Source: Hydractinia symbiolongicarpus
Lineage: Eukaryota; Cnidaria; Hydrozoa; Anthoathecata; Hydractiniidae
Reading direction: 5' to 3'
Assembly (NCBI RefSeq): GCF_029227915.1
Contig: NC_079876.1
Coordinates: 4,342,001 to 4,406,000, forward strand
Length of the DNA: 64,000 nucleotides
Under the pieces are notes generated by a model. That model was not told where the DNA came from. It saw only the letters and a program-made list of their open reading frames with translations, and searched no databases. Made by a program: the position numbers and the translations under genes. Shown here piece after piece: positions 62,116-64,000 of the stretch. Position 1 is the stretch's first letter. Each line of letters starts with the position of its first letter.

Positions 62116-64000
62116 TAAAAAAATGACTTTTTTTAGCTTAATTTTTAAATAAAGCGCTACCACAGCGCCCAGTGTAATCGCTGAGTTCCGGCAATCATGT
62201 CAAATTAAGAAGAATGTTATTTCTTGGAGTCCAATTTCCTCATTTATCACATTTATCAGGTCACAGTCCAAAGTTAGTTCAATTAAGTCCCACAGTCAAT
62301 CGATTCATAGTTAAAAGCGATGCAACATAGTAATATCAGAAATATATCGCTAAATACATGTTGGTACGAATATGTGACCCAACCGTTGTAACTCAAACGG
62401 ACTGACACCATCAGAAAGTCAATGAAATGTAGTTTTTGAAACTTTCGCTATTTCTTCAGCGCGCGCTAACGGCTAGGATTGGTCCCACAGTAAAAAAATG
62501 ACTTTTTTTAGCTTAATTTTTAAATAAAGCGCTACCACAGCGACCAGTGTAATCGCTGAGTTCCGGCAATCACGTCAAATTAAGAAGAATGTTATTTCTT
62601 GGAGTCCAATTGTCTCACTTTCTCATTTATAAGGTCACAGTCCATAATCAGTTCAATTAAGTCCCACCGTCAATCGTTTCACTGTGAAAAGCGATGCAAC
62701 CTAGTAATATCAGATAAATATCGCTAAATACATGTTGGTACAAATATGTGACCTAACCGTTGCAACTACAACGGACTGACACCGTTAGAAATTCAATGAA
62801 ATGTAGTTTTTGAAACTGTCGCTGTTTCCTCAGCGCGCGATAACGGCTAGGATTGGTCCCACAATAAAAAAATGACTTTATTTATCTTAATTCTTAAATG
62901 ACGCGCTACTACAGGGCCCAGTGTAATCGCTGAGTTTCGGCAATCATGTCAAATTAAGAAGAATGTCATTTTTTGGAGTCCAATTTCCTCATTTATCAAA
63001 CTTATCAGGTTACAGTCCAAAGTTAGTTCAAATAAGTTCCACAGTCAATCGTTTCATTGTTAAAAGCGATGCAACCTAGTAATCTCAGAAAAATATCGCT
63101 AAACACATGTTGATACGAATATGTGACCCAACCGTTGAAACTGAAACGGACTGGCAGCGTTAGAAAGTCAATGAAATGTAGTTTTTTAAACTGTCGCTAT
63201 TTTTTCATTGCGCGATAACGGCTAGGATTGCTCCCAGAGTTAAAATTGACTTATTAATCTAAATTTTTAAATAAAGCGCAACCACAGCGCCCAGTGTAAT
63301 CGCTGAGTTTCGGCAATCATGTCAAATTAAGAAGAATGTCATTTTTTGGAGTCCAATTGTCTCCTTTATCACATTTATCAGGTGACAGTCCAAAGTTAGT
63401 TGAATTAAGTCCCACAGTCAATCGATTCATAGTTAAAAGCGATGCAACATAGTAATATCAGAAAAATATCGCTAAATACATGTTGGTACGAATATGTGAC
63501 CCAACCGTTGTAACTCAAACGGACTGACACCGTCAGAAAGTCAATGAAATTTAGTTTTTGAAACTGTCGCTATTTCTTCAGCGCGCGCTAACGGCTAGGA
63601 TTGGTCCCACAGTAAAAAATTGACTTTTTTTAGCTTAATTTTTAAATAAAGCGCTACCACAGCGACCAGTGTAATCACTGAGTTCCGGCAATCACGTCAA
63701 ATTAAGAAGAATGTTATTTCTTGGAGTCCAATTGTCTCACCTTCTCATTTCTAAGGTCACAGTCCATAATCAGTTCAATTAAGTCCCACAGTCAATCGTT
63801 TCACTGTTAAAAGCCATACAACCTAGTAATATCAGAAAAATATCGCTAAAGACATGTTGGTACGAATATGTGACCTAACCGTTGAAACTACAACGGATTT
63901 ATATTGTTAGAAATTCAATGAAATGTACTTTTTGAAACTGTCTCTATTTCTTCAGCGCTGTATAACGGCAAGGATTAGTCCCACAGTAAAAAAATGACTT
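62041..64000. repeat. Satellite array, ~373-bp monomer, right block
   Basis: The same satellite resumes in the same orientation after the retroelement, with unit starts near 62139, 62514, 62888, 63261 and 63636, and runs to the window edge. Units beginning at 62139/62514 and 63261/63636 resemble each other at an offset of 1,122 bp, so a three-unit duplication is likely here. Variants include a longer T-run before the landmark (GACTTTTTTTAGCTTAA), shared with the unit that begins just left of the insertion. This supports the two blocks being one array split by the insertion. Confidence 0.97.

Noticed and set aside
1-64000. CENP-B box
   Set aside because: Looked for the TTCG-n-A-n-CGGG pattern in representative monomers and saw no convincing conserved match. 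A systematic scan was not possible.

Overview
This window is almost entirely satellite DNA from a eukaryote, very probably an animal. A single tandem repeat of about 373 bp (most units 371-375 bp) fills positions 1-58860 and resumes at about 62041, running to the end. I placed about 163 unit starts using the AT-rich landmark AAATTTTTAAAT, so the array enters and leaves the window without a boundary. No host gene, rRNA, tRNA or CRISPR array was found. The short open frames inside the array are chance openings in particular monomer variants.

The monomers are not homogeneous. Several subfamilies are interleaved and organised into overlapping higher-order or segmental duplications, visible as recurring offsets: 1,117 bp (3 units) at the left end; 746 bp (2 units) near 5 kb; 2,983 bp (8 units) at 5-11 kb; 2,239/2,236 bp (6 units) at 15-21 kb; 1,116 bp (3 units) at 31-34 kb; and 2,450, 3,572 and 3,779 bp at 39-49 kb. 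Two shortened forms recur. One is a 514-bp composite (a full unit plus a piece lacking about 232 bp, seven copies). The other is a 209-bp unit (about 164 bp missing, four copies). Each keeps one junction, so each probably arose once and was then amplified. Some blocks recur at 17, 24 or 45 kb distance.

The only non-satellite sequence is a minus-strand insertion at about 58861-62040. It is a 5'-truncated, inactivated non-LTR retrotransposon (LINE) with an apurinic-type endonuclease and a reverse transcriptase of the Jockey/CR1-L2 kind. In its own 5'->3' order it holds a remnant of an ORF1 C-terminus, the endonuclease, a linker, the reverse transcriptase broken over two frames, a C-terminal region after an in-frame stop, and an A-rich 3' tail. 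The satellite phase overlaps by 76 bp across the insertion.

The protein style of the retroelement reminds me of elements from cnidarians and other marine invertebrates, but this is from memory and weak. The array's length, homogeneity and layered repeat structure fit pericentromeric or centromeric heterochromatin. The sequence alone cannot show centromere function.
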